Positions 8,213 through 17,172 of a stretch of 64,000 bases of DNA are shown piece after piece. The DNA is taken from positions 1,488,001 to 1,552,000 of the forward strand of contig JAKCFJ010000001.1 of NCBI GenBank assembly GCA_025041175.1, written 5' to 3'. Made by a program: the position numbers and the translations under genes. The notes under the pieces were generated by a model. That model ran no database searches. It was not told the DNA's origin and saw nothing but the letters and a program-made list of their open reading frames with translations. Origin of the DNA: Halobacteriales archaeon YIM A00010 (GTDB lineage: Archaea > Halobacteriota > Halobacteria > Halobacteriales > Haloarculaceae). Every line of letters starts with the position of its first letter. Within the stretch, counting starts at the first letter, position 1.

Positions 8213-8662
8213 TCAATCGGCCATCTCCGAGTCAGCGGTTTCGAACGAGTCGCACTCCAGCAGCTCACACACGTCCGCTTCGGGACCGAAGCAGGAGGGA
8301 CACTGTGATTCCCGGTCGATGATGGTGTCGAGCCGTTCGGCGACGGTGGTGTCGATCACCGTTTCGAGCGTTTTTGCCTCCTCCCTGAACCCTTCGACCT
8401 CGAGCACCTCGATCAGAAACCGTTCGATGATGCAGTACGTCTGAAGCGCTTCGCGGGCGCGGACGATACCGTCCTCGGTCAACGAGACACCCTTGTACTT
8501 CTCGTGGTCGGCAAAGCCCCGGTCTTGGAGCTTACCGATCATTTCGTTGGCGCTTGCGGGGCTTACGTCCAGCACGTCGGCGACGCGACCCGTCGAGGCG
8601 GGACCGTCCTCGACCTGCTGAACGAGATAGATCGCTTTGAGATACTGGTCGGACGTGTTCAT
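8213..8662 (-). CDS. DtxR/MntR-like metal-dependent transcriptional regulator
   Basis: A 149-residue regulator of the SirR/MntR type. The N-terminal winged helix (QYLKAIYLVQQVEDGPA to KYKGVSLTEDGIVRARE) is followed by the dimerisation and metal-binding domain (CIIERFLIEVLEVE, VIDTTVAERLDTII). A C-terminal cysteine group (CPSCFGPEADVCELLEC) may bind metal. It lacks the SH3-like third domain of full DtxR. The ATG at 8662 overlaps the stop of the upstream ferritin-like gene (ATGA), so the two are translationally coupled and the pair probably handles iron or manganese homeostasis. Confidence 0.9.
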   Translation of the reverse strand: MNTSDQYLKAIYLVQQVEDGPASTGRVADVLDVSPASANEMIGKLQDRGFADHEKYKGVSLTEDGIVRAREALQTYCIIERFLIEVLEVEGFREEAKTLETVIDTTVAERLDTIIDRESQCPSCFGPEADVCELLECDSFETADSEMAD

Positions 8663-9147
8663 TGTCGGGACTCCATCAGCGTGGTCACTTCTTCGACACC
8701 GTCTGCTTCTTCTTCTCGGATCCCACTGAGCACAGTCACGAGGCGGTGGCGATCGATGCTGAACGACGTGTCGGAGGCTTCGATGGCGGCGATGACGTCG
8801 TCGTAGAACTTGTAGGCGGTCTCTTCGTTACAGAGCTGGTCGTACAGCACGCCGTCGAAATCCTCGGGCTTGGTCTTGCCGTACTGTGCCTCCACGAGCG
8901 GTTCGATCTGTTCGAATGGAACCGGTTCGGCCTCCAGCTCGTCGACCAACGATTCCAGTTTGGTGCGGTGTTCGGCCGACTCCTCGGCTGCGTCTTCGAG
9001 CAACGCGAGGATCTCCGATTCGAGTTCGATCTCCATCGATTGGGCGTGTTTGTACGCCCGCGCTTCGACGACCTCCTCGAGCACCATGCCGATCTGTAGG
9101 AGCCGGGCGAGCTGGTGGTCAGACCCGACGGCGCGTGTGACACTCAT
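8659..9147 (-). CDS. Ferritin-like superfamily protein
   Basis: A 162-residue all-helical protein with the Glu/His spacing of a ferritin-like four-helix bundle (EEVVEARAYKHAQ, EDAAEESAEHRTKLESLV, CNEETAYKFYDDVIAAIE). Haloarchaea often encode such a protein directly upstream of a DtxR-like regulator. Likely role is binding or oxidation of iron linked to that regulator, but the metal ligands cannot be assigned with confidence. It is the first gene of the two-gene minus-strand operon. Confidence 0.75.
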   Translation of the reverse strand: MSVTRAVGSDHQLARLLQIGMVLEEVVEARAYKHAQSMEIELESEILALLEDAAEESAEHRTKLESLVDELEAEPVPFEQIEPLVEAQYGKTKPEDFDGVLYDQLCNEETAYKFYDDVIAAIEASDTSFSIDRHRLVTVLSGIREEEADGVEEVTTLMESRQ

Positions 9148-9482
9148 GTCGAATTACAGAGTAGTGGTCAACGAACGATGCGTTCGTGATCATACTCCGC
9201 TTCAGAGGTGCTGAAAGTTAAGTCGTTCCCTCTATCACTACTCTCGTCTGGTCACACTGTGGCGAGCACGAGAGCACAGCAGTCCCGATGATCCGTGCGC
9301 CGTCTCCTCGAGATCGAATACGATCGACGCCAAAACACGAAAAACTGCAATAGATGACATATCGATTCGTGTCGTAATGGGGGATTCAGAGACTCATCCA
9401 TCACAACTGATTTTTATGCATTATTTATTGTGTCATTCGTTCCGTATCTCTTTTCAGTGTCAATCGATTCCACCCAGAAGAC
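9148..9482. other. Divergent promoter region between the ferritin-like gene and nadE
   Basis: A 335-bp gene-free region. The last 80 bp are AT-rich (tttttatgcattatttattg around 9411-9431) and could carry the nadE TATA box. On the other side an acttaact-type element near 9220 may serve the ferritin-like operon. No convincing DtxR-type palindrome or RNA gene is seen. Confidence 0.4.
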
Positions 9483-10331
9483 ATGGCGATGCTCTACGAG
9501 CAGACCCAAGAGGAGATCGAGCCGTTGGATCTTCGTTTCACTGACGCCGAACTCGAAGAGCGAGTCGACCACCTCACTGGATTCATTGAGGAGCAGGTTG
9601 GTTCGGATAGCGTCGGTGCTCTCATAGCGCTCTCGGGGGGTATCGACAGCACGGCAACCGCGTACCTTGCTGTCGAGGCGCTCGGTTCCGATGCGGTTCA
9701 CGGTCTCATCCTCCCGAAAGAAGTCAACGAGAATAAGAACATATCGGACGCCGAGCGAGTCGCCAAGACGCTCGGCATCAGCTACGAGATGCTCGACATC
9801 GACTCGATCGTCAGCGAGTTCCTCGATGTCTACGAGGTAGACGCCGGCGATTCCGAGGGCCGATGGGAGGGGCGTCACGTCGGCAATCTGAGTGCTCGCG
9901 TCCGAATGACGCTTAACTACCTGGTCGGAAGTTTCGAGAACAAACTGGTCCTCGGGACTGGTAATCGTGCGGAGCTTGCGACCGGCTACGTGACGAAGTT
10001 CGGCGACGGTGGCGTCGACTGTAATCCGCTCGGGAATCTCTACAAACAGCAAGTCCGGCAGATCGCCGCCTACCTCGGTGTCGATGAAGCCCTCGTCCAG
10101 AAGACGCCGACGGGCGGCATGGTCGATTACGGTACCGACGAAGAGGAACTCGGCGTCGACTACGACACGCTCGATGCCGTTCTCGCACTCCACATCGATG
10201 GGGGCGTCCCTGCCGCTGCGACGGCCCGTCTTACCGATACCTCTCGTGAGGTTATCGACCATATCAGACGGATGCACGAACAGAGTACGCACAAGCGCAC
10301 GCCGCCAACGACACCGGAACCGATCGTTTGA
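9483..10331 (+). CDS. nadE: NH3-dependent NAD+ synthetase
   Basis: Catalyses the last step of NAD biosynthesis, ATP-dependent amidation of deamido-NAD. The PP-loop SGGIDS (51-56) marks the N-type ATP pyrophosphatase fold. Other family blocks are LILPKE, LGTGNRAELATGYVTKFGDGG with CNPLGNLYKQQVRQIAAYL, and TPTGGMVDYGTDEEELG. There is no glutaminase domain, so ammonia is the nitrogen donor. A start two codons later (ATG at 9489) is equally possible. The length (282) is usual for archaeal NadE. Confidence 0.96.
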   Translation: MAMLYEQTQEEIEPLDLRFTDAELEERVDHLTGFIEEQVGSDSVGALIALSGGIDSTATAYLAVEALGSDAVHGLILPKEVNENKNISDAERVAKTLGISYEMLDIDSIVSEFLDVYEVDAGDSEGRWEGRHVGNLSARVRMTLNYLVGSFENKLVLGTGNRAELATGYVTKFGDGGVDCNPLGNLYKQQVRQIAAYLGVDEALVQKTPTGGMVDYGTDEEELGVDYDTLDAVLALHIDGGVPAAATARLTDTSREVIDHIRRMHEQSTHKRTPPTTPEPIV

Positions 10332-10525
10332 CGCATTTGGTTCTGTTGGAGACGATACACCACGGCGATACCCACAGTGGCGCACCGACCGTAGCGACCT
10401 CAGTTCGTAGCAATCACGATCGGTATCGACTGTCTACCAGCTTCATTTCACGCCTTCAACGGCAGGTGTAAAGTAGAACTAGAAATGAACGCAAGCGTCG
10501 TCCCGCTGTTCCTGAGCGGAGTGGG

Positions 10526-11752
10526 CTACGATCGCGCCTGGAGTCGGTCCTCGATGCGATCGTTCACGTCCTCGCGCAGCTCCTCGACCTCGATCTCGTC
10601 GAGCACGGGGACGAAAAAGCCGTTCACGAGCATGTTTTTGGCGAGGTGCTCGCTCACGCCCCGCGAGGTCATGTAAAACAGATCAGTCGCGTCGACCTGC
10701 CCGACCGTCGCGGAGTGGCTCGCCTCCGTATCGTGGTTGTTGATGATGAGCTTCGGCGACGCGTCGGCTTCGCTCTCATCCGAAAGCATCAGCGTGTTTT
10801 CGCGCTGGTAGGAGTTCGTGCTCCACGCCTCGGAGCCGACGTCCTGCACGCCTTCGTACACCGAGCGTGCGTCGTCGTCGATCACGCCGCGGGTGACGAG
10901 ATCGGCAGTGGTGTGTTCGTCCTCGTGCCAGACGCGCGAATCCACGTCGAAGTGTTGGTCGTTGTGCCCGTAGAACGCGCCGACAATCTTCGATTCCGAT
11001 GCCTCGCCCGCGAGCGTCGTTTCGACACTGGTTTTCGTCAGCCGCGACCCGATGTTGCAGTCGATCCAGTCGGCGGTCGCGTACGTCTCCGTGCTGGCGC
11101 GTTTCAGCTGGTAGTTGTACGTGTCCTCCGAAAGATCCTGCAAGGACCCGTACTGGACGTAGCTGTTTTCGCCCGCAACGAGTTCCACCAGACCGCTGTA
11201 ATACTTCCCTTCGTCCCCGGCGTCGGCGTCCGATCCCGTCTCCTGGCGTTCGAGGATCGTCACCGACGAGGACTGTTCCGCGACGATGAGCGTGTAGTTG
11301 AACAGCGACTGGCTGTTCATCGTGGTTCGGATCGTTACCTCTTCTGCGTCGACGCCCTCGGGGACGTAGACGACCGTACCAGTAGTGAACAGCGCCGTCT
11401 GCAGCGCCGTGAGGTGGTTGGTCTGTGGGTCGACGACGCTCCCGAACTGTTCGCGGAGGAGGTCCTCGTGCTCGTCGATCGCTTGGGCGAACGACAATAC
11501 CTCCGCGTCGTCGGGTGCCTCTCGTTCTTTGTGTTCGGTCGTGGTGGACGGATCGACCAGCGACTCGAAATCCAACTCGGACAGATCGGTCCACGTGCGC
11601 CCCGGCGTCCTGATGACATCGGGGAACGGGAGCGTCTCCAGTGCATCTAGCGCGTCGAGACGGGTTTCCAGCAGCCAGTCGGGTTCCCCCAGCTCCTCGC
11701 TGATCGCCCGTACGTGTTCCTCCGTGAGTGTTGCGTGTACCTGTGTGCTCAT
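10526..11752 (-). CDS. sufD: Fe-S cluster assembly protein SufD
   Basis: Subunit of the SufBCD scaffold that assembles Fe-S clusters in the cytosol. The 408-residue protein has the beta-helix core shared with SufB (ATVGQVDATDLFYMTSRGVSE and LAKNMLVNGFFVPVLDEI near the C-terminus) and an N-terminal helical domain (SEELGEPDWLLETRLDALDALE). It is the last gene of a minus-strand operon ordered sufC, sufB, sufD, with about 25 bp before it. Confidence 0.95.
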   Translation of the reverse strand: MSTQVHATLTEEHVRAISEELGEPDWLLETRLDALDALETLPFPDVIRTPGRTWTDLSELDFESLVDPSTTTEHKEREAPDDAEVLSFAQAIDEHEDLLREQFGSVVDPQTNHLTALQTALFTTGTVVYVPEGVDAEEVTIRTTMNSQSLFNYTLIVAEQSSSVTILERQETGSDADAGDEGKYYSGLVELVAGENSYVQYGSLQDLSEDTYNYQLKRASTETYATADWIDCNIGSRLTKTSVETTLAGEASESKIVGAFYGHNDQHFDVDSRVWHEDEHTTADLVTRGVIDDDARSVYEGVQDVGSEAWSTNSYQRENTLMLSDESEADASPKLIINNHDTEASHSATVGQVDATDLFYMTSRGVSEHLAKNMLVNGFFVPVLDEIEVEELREDVNDRIEDRLQARS

Positions 11753-11776
11753 TATTGTAGTTGTATCCCGCCTCGA

Positions 11777-13207
11777 TCAGCCGAGACTGCCCTCCATTTC
11801 GAGTTCGATGAGGCGGTTCAGCTCGACTGCGTATTCGATCGGCAGTTCCTCGGTGATCGGCTCGATGAAGCCGGCGACGATCATTTGTTTCGCGTCGTCG
11901 TCGTCCAGTCCGCGCGACTGGAGGTAGAACACGTCCTCGTCGCCGATCTTCCCGACGGTCGCCTCGTGGGCCACGTCGACTTTCGACTCCTCGATCTCCA
12001 TGTACGGCATCGTATCGGAGGTCGATTCGTTGTCGAACATCAACGCGTCACACTCGACGCTCGTGCTCGAATCCTCGGCACCGTCCGCGATGTGGACCAG
12101 TCCGCGGTAGTTCGTCCGACCGCCGTCCTTCGAGATGGATTTGGACTCGATCGTCGATTTCGTGTTCGGCGCGTTGTGGTACACCTTCGCCCCGGTGTCG
12201 ATGTTCTGGCCCTCACCGGCAAACGCGATGGTGATGTGGTTGTCCGTCGCACCCGGACCCTTGAGGATGGTACAGGGGTACAGCATGGTGGCTTTCGATC
12301 CCATGCTGCCCGAGACCCACTCCATCGTCGCGTCCTTCTCGGCGATCGCGCGCTTGGTGTTGAGGTTGTACGTGTTCTTCGACCAGTTCTGAACGGTCGA
12401 ATACTGCACGTGAGCGCCCTCCTTGACGAACACCTCGACACATCCGGAGTGGAGGTTGAACTTGCTGTATTTCGGCGCGGAACAGCCCTCGATGTAGTGC
12501 ACCTCGCTGTTTTCCTCGGCGACGATCAGCGTGTGCTCGAACTGGCCCATGCCCTCCGAGTTCATCCGGAAGTACGCTTGGACCGGCATCTCGACCGTCA
12601 CGTCCTCGGGAACGTAGACGAACGAGCCGCCCGACCAGACCGCGCCGTGCAGCGCCGCGAACTTGTTGTCGCTGGGCGGCACGGACTTGGTCATGAAGTA
12701 CTCCTCGACGAGATCCGGGTGCTCCTGGACGGCCTCGTCCATGTCACAGAAGACGACACCCTTCTCCTCCCACTGCTCTTGCATGTTCTGGTAGACGATC
12801 TCGGACTCGTACTGGGCACCAACACCGGAAAGAGCGTTCTTCTCGGCCTCCGGAATGCCCAGCTTGTCGAACGTGTCCTGGATCTCCTCGGGCAGTTCCT
12901 CCCAGTCGTCGACCCCGCCGCGGGTGTCGATGTCCGGGCGGATGTACGGCACGATCTCGTCGATGTCGACCTCGCTCAGATCCGGCTGCCCGGGCCAGTC
13001 GGTCGGCATCGGCATCTCGTGGAACTGACGGAGCGCGCGCAGACGCCGTTCGAGCATCCAGTCCGGTTCGTCCTTGTCATCGGAGATGAGCCGGATCGTC
13101 TCCTCGGTCAGGCCCTTCTCGGTCTGGAACGCGGACTGCTGCTCCTTTTTGAACCCGAAGCGAGCTTCCGTATCGGTTTCTTTTAGATGGTCTTGTTCTG
13201 AACTCAT
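11777..13207 (-). CDS. sufB: Fe-S cluster assembly protein SufB
   Basis: Scaffold subunit on which Fe-S clusters form. The 476-residue protein carries the family's central cysteine-containing block (HYIEGCSAPKYSKFNLHSGC), the YSTVQNWSKNTYNLNTKRA segment and the C-terminal block HEATVGKIGDEDVFYLQSRG then DDDAKQMIVAGFIEPI. The N-terminus matches haloarchaeal SufB (LTEETIRLISDDKDEPDW). It lies between sufC and sufD with short gaps, consistent with one transcript. Confidence 0.97.
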   Translation of the reverse strand: MSSEQDHLKETDTEARFGFKKEQQSAFQTEKGLTEETIRLISDDKDEPDWMLERRLRALRQFHEMPMPTDWPGQPDLSEVDIDEIVPYIRPDIDTRGGVDDWEELPEEIQDTFDKLGIPEAEKNALSGVGAQYESEIVYQNMQEQWEEKGVVFCDMDEAVQEHPDLVEEYFMTKSVPPSDNKFAALHGAVWSGGSFVYVPEDVTVEMPVQAYFRMNSEGMGQFEHTLIVAEENSEVHYIEGCSAPKYSKFNLHSGCVEVFVKEGAHVQYSTVQNWSKNTYNLNTKRAIAEKDATMEWVSGSMGSKATMLYPCTILKGPGATDNHITIAFAGEGQNIDTGAKVYHNAPNTKSTIESKSISKDGGRTNYRGLVHIADGAEDSSTSVECDALMFDNESTSDTMPYMEIEESKVDVAHEATVGKIGDEDVFYLQSRGLDDDDAKQMIVAGFIEPITEELPIEYAVELNRLIELEMEGSLG

Positions 13208-13237
13208 TGTTGTGGATGTGTTGGGACTCTATGCTTA

Positions 13238-14140
13238 TCAGGCTGTCTCGTACACTTCCTCTCGGACCCAATCGTACCCGTTCTCCTCGAGTTTCACGGC
13301 CAGCTCGGAGTCGCCGCTCATGGCGACCTTCCCGTCGAGCATGATGTGAACGTGGTCTGGCTCGACGTAATCGAGGATGCGCTGGTAGTGGGTGATCTGG
13401 AGGATGCCGGTGTTCTGCTCGTCGCGCAGCGCGTTGATCCCCGTCGCAACGTCTTGGAGCCGGTCGATGTCGAGCCCCGAGTCGATCTCGTCGAGCACCG
13501 CGACCGACGGTTCGAGGATCGCGGCCTGCAGGACCTCGTTCTGCTTTTTCTCACCGCCGGAAAAGCCGGCGTTGAGATACCGCTGGGCGAACGACTCGTC
13601 CATCTCGAGCTGCTCCATCTTCTCTTTGAGGAGTTCCTGGAACTCCTGGACGCCGATCTCGCCCTCGTCGGCCGCCCCTTCCATCGGACTGGACTCGTAG
13701 CCAGCCTCATCTTCGTCTTCTTCCACCTCACCCTCCTCGAACAGCTCCTCGCGCTCTTCGAGCTTGGCGTTCAGCGCCGTCCGGAGGAAGTTCACCATCG
13801 TGACGCCCTCGATCTCAGCAGGGTACTGGAAGCCGAGGAACACGCCCAGCGCAGCCCGCTCGTTGGGCTCCAGGTCGAGCAGATCCCACGTCCGGGCGTC
13901 CTCGGGGATCTCGATGTCGAACTCGTCTTCCTCGAGGTGGATCAACACCTCGCCGTCGGTGACTTCGTACGCCGGATGGCCGGCGATCACCTTCGCCATC
14001 GTCGACTTCCCGCTGCCGTTGGGACCCATCAGCGCGTGGATCTCACCCGACGCAACCTCGAGATTGACGCCGTACAGAATCTCTTCTCCACCGTCTTCGT
14101 TTACCTTCGCGTGAAGATTTTTGATCTCTAACCGTGCCAT
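13238..14140 (-). CDS. sufC: Fe-S cluster assembly ATPase SufC
   Basis: ABC-type ATPase that drives SufBD. Walker A GPNGSGKST (39-47), Q-loop FLGFQYPAEIEGV, signature FSGGEKKQNEVLQ and Walker B VAVLDEIDSGLDID are all intact. Compared with bacterial SufC it has an acidic insertion (about 135-170, EEGEVEEDEDEAGYE) after the Q-loop region, as is common in haloarchaea. It is the first gene of the operon; a TATA-like ttatac lies about 45 bp upstream. Confidence 0.97.
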   Translation of the reverse strand: MARLEIKNLHAKVNEDGGEEILYGVNLEVASGEIHALMGPNGSGKSTMAKVIAGHPAYEVTDGEVLIHLEEDEFDIEIPEDARTWDLLDLEPNERAALGVFLGFQYPAEIEGVTMVNFLRTALNAKLEEREELFEEGEVEEDEDEAGYESSPMEGAADEGEIGVQEFQELLKEKMEQLEMDESFAQRYLNAGFSGGEKKQNEVLQAAILEPSVAVLDEIDSGLDIDRLQDVATGINALRDEQNTGILQITHYQRILDYVEPDHVHIMLDGKVAMSGDSELAVKLEENGYDWVREEVYETA

Positions 14141-14395
14141 ATTACGAATACCTTCTTACCCTGTGGTCGGATCGTCTCGCGTATAATGTTTTCGTATCGA
14201 TCGTGATCGAGTTCGGATTTCAGTAATCAAATTTCGGCAACTACAAAATATTTCACCACATACTCCGCTTCATTCACAACACTATGTGTCACATTCAAAA
14301 TTTTGTTTCGGTGGCGTGACAGCCGCCGGTGGGCAGCACACACCTCGATCGGTCGCTTCGAGAACGCATATACGGACACCAGCGCTAGGCTGGAT

Positions 14396-15259
14396 ATGAA
14401 CGAGGAGACCGAGTCCGGTTCGGGCTGGTTTCGGGGGATCGATCCGGGGGATCGATCCGAGGCACGCCGGGCCATCGAGGACGGGACGGCGGACGCTCCG
14501 GCGGCGTGGCCCGCCAATGCGATCGAATCCGGGTTCGTCGAGAACGAGCGGGAGTACTACGACACGCTCCACGAGGTGACGGCGACAGTCGCTCGCGCGC
14601 AGGTTCGTGAACGCGAGGGAACGGATGCCCAACGGGTCATTCACTGCGTTCGCGCGATGGACGACGTCGAGCGGGTCGCTAACGAGCTCGCCGAGCGCGT
14701 TTCGGCGTGGGCGGGGACCAGCTTCGACGATCCCGGTACGGGCGTCGAGTACGCCCGGGAGATCGCTGCTGAGACGCCCGGACGAGACGACGACCTTCGT
14801 GGGGCGATGGATTCGCGGCTCGGTTCGCTCGCGGCGCGCGTTCGTGCGCTCGACGAGGAAGGGCAGGCGTTGCGCGAGACCATCGAGCGCGCCACACCGG
14901 AGCTCGCCCCCAACGTGTCGATGCTGGCGGGACCGGTGCTGGCGGCGCGGCTCATCGCGCTCGCAGGTGGACTGGAGGCGTTGGCGAAGCAGCCGAGCGG
15001 GACGGTACAGGTGCTCGGGGCTGAAGACGCCTTGTTTGCGCATCTCAGCGGGCGTGGGTCTTCCCCGAAACACGGCGTCATCTACGTCCACGAGTACGTC
15101 TCAGGCACCGCGCCCGAGCACCGTGGCGCTGCGGCGCGCGTGCTCGCTGGGAAGCTCGCCATCGCGGCGCGGATCGACCACTACTCGGGCGACCGGCGGC
15201 CCGAGCTACAGGACGAACTGGACGAGCGCATCGCCCGCATCAGGGGACGGGGGGACTGA
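14396..15259 (+). CDS. nop5: Nop5/Nop56-like C/D box RNP protein
   Basis: Core protein of archaeal C/D box sRNPs that guide 2'-O-methylation of rRNA and tRNA. The Nop domain is clear: VSMLAGPVLAARLIALAGGLEALAKQPSGTVQVLGAEDALFAHLSGRG, then SPKHGVIYVHEYV and the helical tail. Start chosen at the ATG at 14396 (MNEETESGSGWFRGI); longer in-frame starts add only leader sequence. It is followed one base later by the fibrillarin gene, its partner. Confidence 0.95.
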   Translation: MNEETESGSGWFRGIDPGDRSEARRAIEDGTADAPAAWPANAIESGFVENEREYYDTLHEVTATVARAQVREREGTDAQRVIHCVRAMDDVERVANELAERVSAWAGTSFDDPGTGVEYAREIAAETPGRDDDLRGAMDSRLGSLAARVRALDEEGQALRETIERATPELAPNVSMLAGPVLAARLIALAGGLEALAKQPSGTVQVLGAEDALFAHLSGRGSSPKHGVIYVHEYVSGTAPEHRGAAARVLAGKLAIAARIDHYSGDRRPELQDELDERIARIRGRGD

Positions 15260-15260
15260 G

Positions 15261-15890
15261 ATGGCTCCTGACCTCCCAGCCGGTGTGGAGCGGCGGCGGT
15301 TCGACGGAAATGAGCGGCTGGCGACGCGCGGCGAGCCCGTGTACGGCGAACCGACCGACGGCGAGTGGCGCGCGTGGGACATCCGCCGATCGAAGCTCGG
15401 AGCGATGCTCGACCGGGGGATGGAGACGGGACTGACCGGCGGCGAAACGGTGTTGTACCTCGGCGCGGCAGCGGGGACGACGGTCAGCCACGTGGCGGAT
15501 TTCGCCGGTCCGACGTACGCGGTCGAGTTCGCTGCTCGTCCGGTGCGCGATCTCCTCGGGGTGGCCCAACCGCGGTCGAACCTCTTCGTGTTGCTCAAAG
15601 ACGCCCGGAAGCCCGAAACGTACGCCCACGTCGTCGAACCGGTCGACGTGGTCGTTCAGGACGTGGCCACCCGTGGTCAAGCGCGGGTTGCCAGCGCGAA
15701 CCGCCGGTTTCTCACCGAAGATGGTCGGCTGCTCGCGGTCGTCAAAGCCCGCAGCGAGGACGTGACGGCCGACCCCGCCGAGGTGTTCGAGGCGTTTCAG
15801 TCCCAGCTTCAGGGGTACGAGGTGCTCGAAACCCAGCGGCTCGATCCGCTGCACGACGACCACCTCGCGGTCGTCGCGCGACCGGAGTAA
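15261..15890 (+). CDS. flpA: Fibrillarin-like rRNA/tRNA 2'-O-methyltransferase
   Basis: Catalytic subunit of the C/D box sRNP. The start at 15261 gives MAPDLPAGVERRRFDG and 209 residues, the normal archaeal size. The AdoMet motif I is VLYLGAAAGTTVSHVAD, followed by YAVEFAARPVRDLL, VDVVVQDVA and LLAVVKARS. A longer frame that starts inside nop5 is a shadow extension. The nop5 stop and this ATG are one base apart, so the two are co-expressed. Confidence 0.97.
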   Translation: MAPDLPAGVERRRFDGNERLATRGEPVYGEPTDGEWRAWDIRRSKLGAMLDRGMETGLTGGETVLYLGAAAGTTVSHVADFAGPTYAVEFAARPVRDLLGVAQPRSNLFVLLKDARKPETYAHVVEPVDVVVQDVATRGQARVASANRRFLTEDGRLLAVVKARSEDVTADPAEVFEAFQSQLQGYEVLETQRLDPLHDDHLAVVARPE

Positions 15891-15932
15891 CCGAGAACAC
15901 CATCTTTTAGCGCTCGCCCACATAGCACGGCT

Positions 15933-16388
15933 ATGAGCCTCTCAGTCGATCCGCCGGAGCCGCCCGCGCTCGAATCGCACGTCGATCCCGACGAGTACGA
16001 GGACAGCGAGGTGATGGGCGATGAGTACCGCCGCGAGGAGCTACAGGGGTTTCTGGAGGCCGGGGCGTGGGAGCAGGCGTTCGAGCAGTGGACCACGGAA
16101 TCACCGATGGACGAAGACGAGTTCGCCATCGCCGCCGATCTCGATCTGTTCTCTCGGTTCGATTTCTTCTGGGACGGCTTCGCAGACCGGGTGGGGTATC
16201 ACGCGCCGGGCCTTCCGGAGGACTGGCGCGAGCGCGACATCCACCCACAGCTCGACTCGTGGGGCACGGTCTCGGCGATCAACGCCGGCCTGACCGAACT
16301 CGGGCAGATCGTCTGTGACGTGCTCAAAGCGGAGTACATCGACTGGGAGTCCGACTACGAACCGCCCGAGGATCTGCCAGACTTCTGA
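15933..16388 (+). CDS. Conserved haloarchaeal protein of unknown function
   Basis: A 151-residue acidic protein rich in aromatic residues and without recognisable catalytic motif (LFSRFDFFWDGFADRVGYHAPGL, INAGLTELGQIVCDVLKAEYIDW). It follows flpA by about 40 bp on the same strand and overlaps the convergent methyltransferase gene by 34 bp at the 3' end. I do not recognise a function. Confidence 0.8.
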   Translation: MSLSVDPPEPPALESHVDPDEYEDSEVMGDEYRREELQGFLEAGAWEQAFEQWTTESPMDEDEFAIAADLDLFSRFDFFWDGFADRVGYHAPGLPEDWRERDIHPQLDSWGTVSAINAGLTELGQIVCDVLKAEYIDWESDYEPPEDLPDF

Positions 16389-16945
16389 TCGGCCGTCCGA
16401 CGCACACTGAGGACGAACGTCTCGAAGCGTTCGTCTCCCTGCTCGACCGTGAACCCCTCGTTTCCGGTGAACGCCTGGCGGGCGTCGGCCAACGAGTACC
16501 GTTCGCTCGTCGGTGGTCCCTCGGTGCCGGCACCGTTTCGAGACCAGTCTGCGATCCCCACGGATCCGCCGGGAGCGACGACGCGGGCCAGCTCCGTGAG
16601 AGCCGCCTCGCTCGCGAACTCGTGGTAGGTCATCGTCGAGAACGCGCCGTCGAGCGCGCCGTCCTCGAAGGGAAGATCGTCTATTTCGGCGGTCACAACG
16701 GAGACGTTCCCGGGAATCCCCTTCTGTCGGTAGTGGTCGTGCATCTCCGCTTGCACGTCGACGGCGTACACCGTCTCGGCGTGGGGGGCCACTTCGTCGG
16801 TGTAAAAGCCCGTCCCGCTGCCCAGATCCGCAATCGTTCCGCGCGGATCGAACAGCGAGAGCAGCTCCTCCACGGAGAGAAACCGGAACCGAGACGGATC
16901 GTCGAGCGCGTCGGCGTTCCCCACGTCGTAGGTGTGAAAGCCCAT
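16355..16945 (-). CDS. Class I SAM-dependent methyltransferase
   Basis: Small-molecule methyltransferase fold: motif I IADLGSGTGFYTDEVA, acidic loop VYAVDVQAEM, motif II TAEIDDLPFEDGALDGAFSTMTYHEF and motif III RVVAPGGSVGIADW. The start is placed at the ATG at 16945 (MGFHTYDVGNADALDDPSRF), matching related haloarchaeal enzymes; the longer reading from 16984 is less likely. Substrate unknown. The 3' end overlaps the convergent gene. Confidence 0.9.
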   Translation of the reverse strand: MGFHTYDVGNADALDDPSRFRFLSVEELLSLFDPRGTIADLGSGTGFYTDEVAPHAETVYAVDVQAEMHDHYRQKGIPGNVSVVTAEIDDLPFEDGALDGAFSTMTYHEFASEAALTELARVVAPGGSVGIADWSRNGAGTEGPPTSERYSLADARQAFTGNEGFTVEQGDERFETFVLSVRRTADQKSGRSSGGS

Positions 16946-17014
16946 GGACACACCAGTCGCTCCAGGGTGAAATAGGGTACTCACCGGAACGGACGCGATC
17001 GGTCGCCCCGGCCG

Positions 17015-17113
17015 TCAGCGAGCGGTGGCCCAGTACTCCCACGCGCCGAGTCCGACGACCGACGTGACGACGGCCAGCACGGTGTTCACGTCCAGTCGGT
17101 GCTGGAGCAACAC
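17015..17113 (-). CDS. Possible small membrane protein (32 aa)
   Basis: A GTG-started frame encodes VLLQHRLDVNTVLAVVTSVV and continues GLGAWEYWATAR, a single hydrophobic helix with high G/C third positions. It sits in the gap before folP, upstream of the methyltransferase gene on the same strand. Similar short single-helix proteins occur in haloarchaea, but this call rests on composition alone. Confidence 0.4.
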   Translation of the reverse strand: MLLQHRLDVNTVLAVVTSVVGLGAWEYWATAR

Positions 17114-17172
17114 GACTGTTGCTTCTCACCGGTGATCGTGTCGGATTTGTAGCCGCCCTGCCAAGGAGGGGT

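Noticed and set aside
11714-13186. A 490-codon plus-strand open frame opposite sufB
   Set aside because: Antisense shadow; sufB motifs on the minus strand are complete and in operon context.
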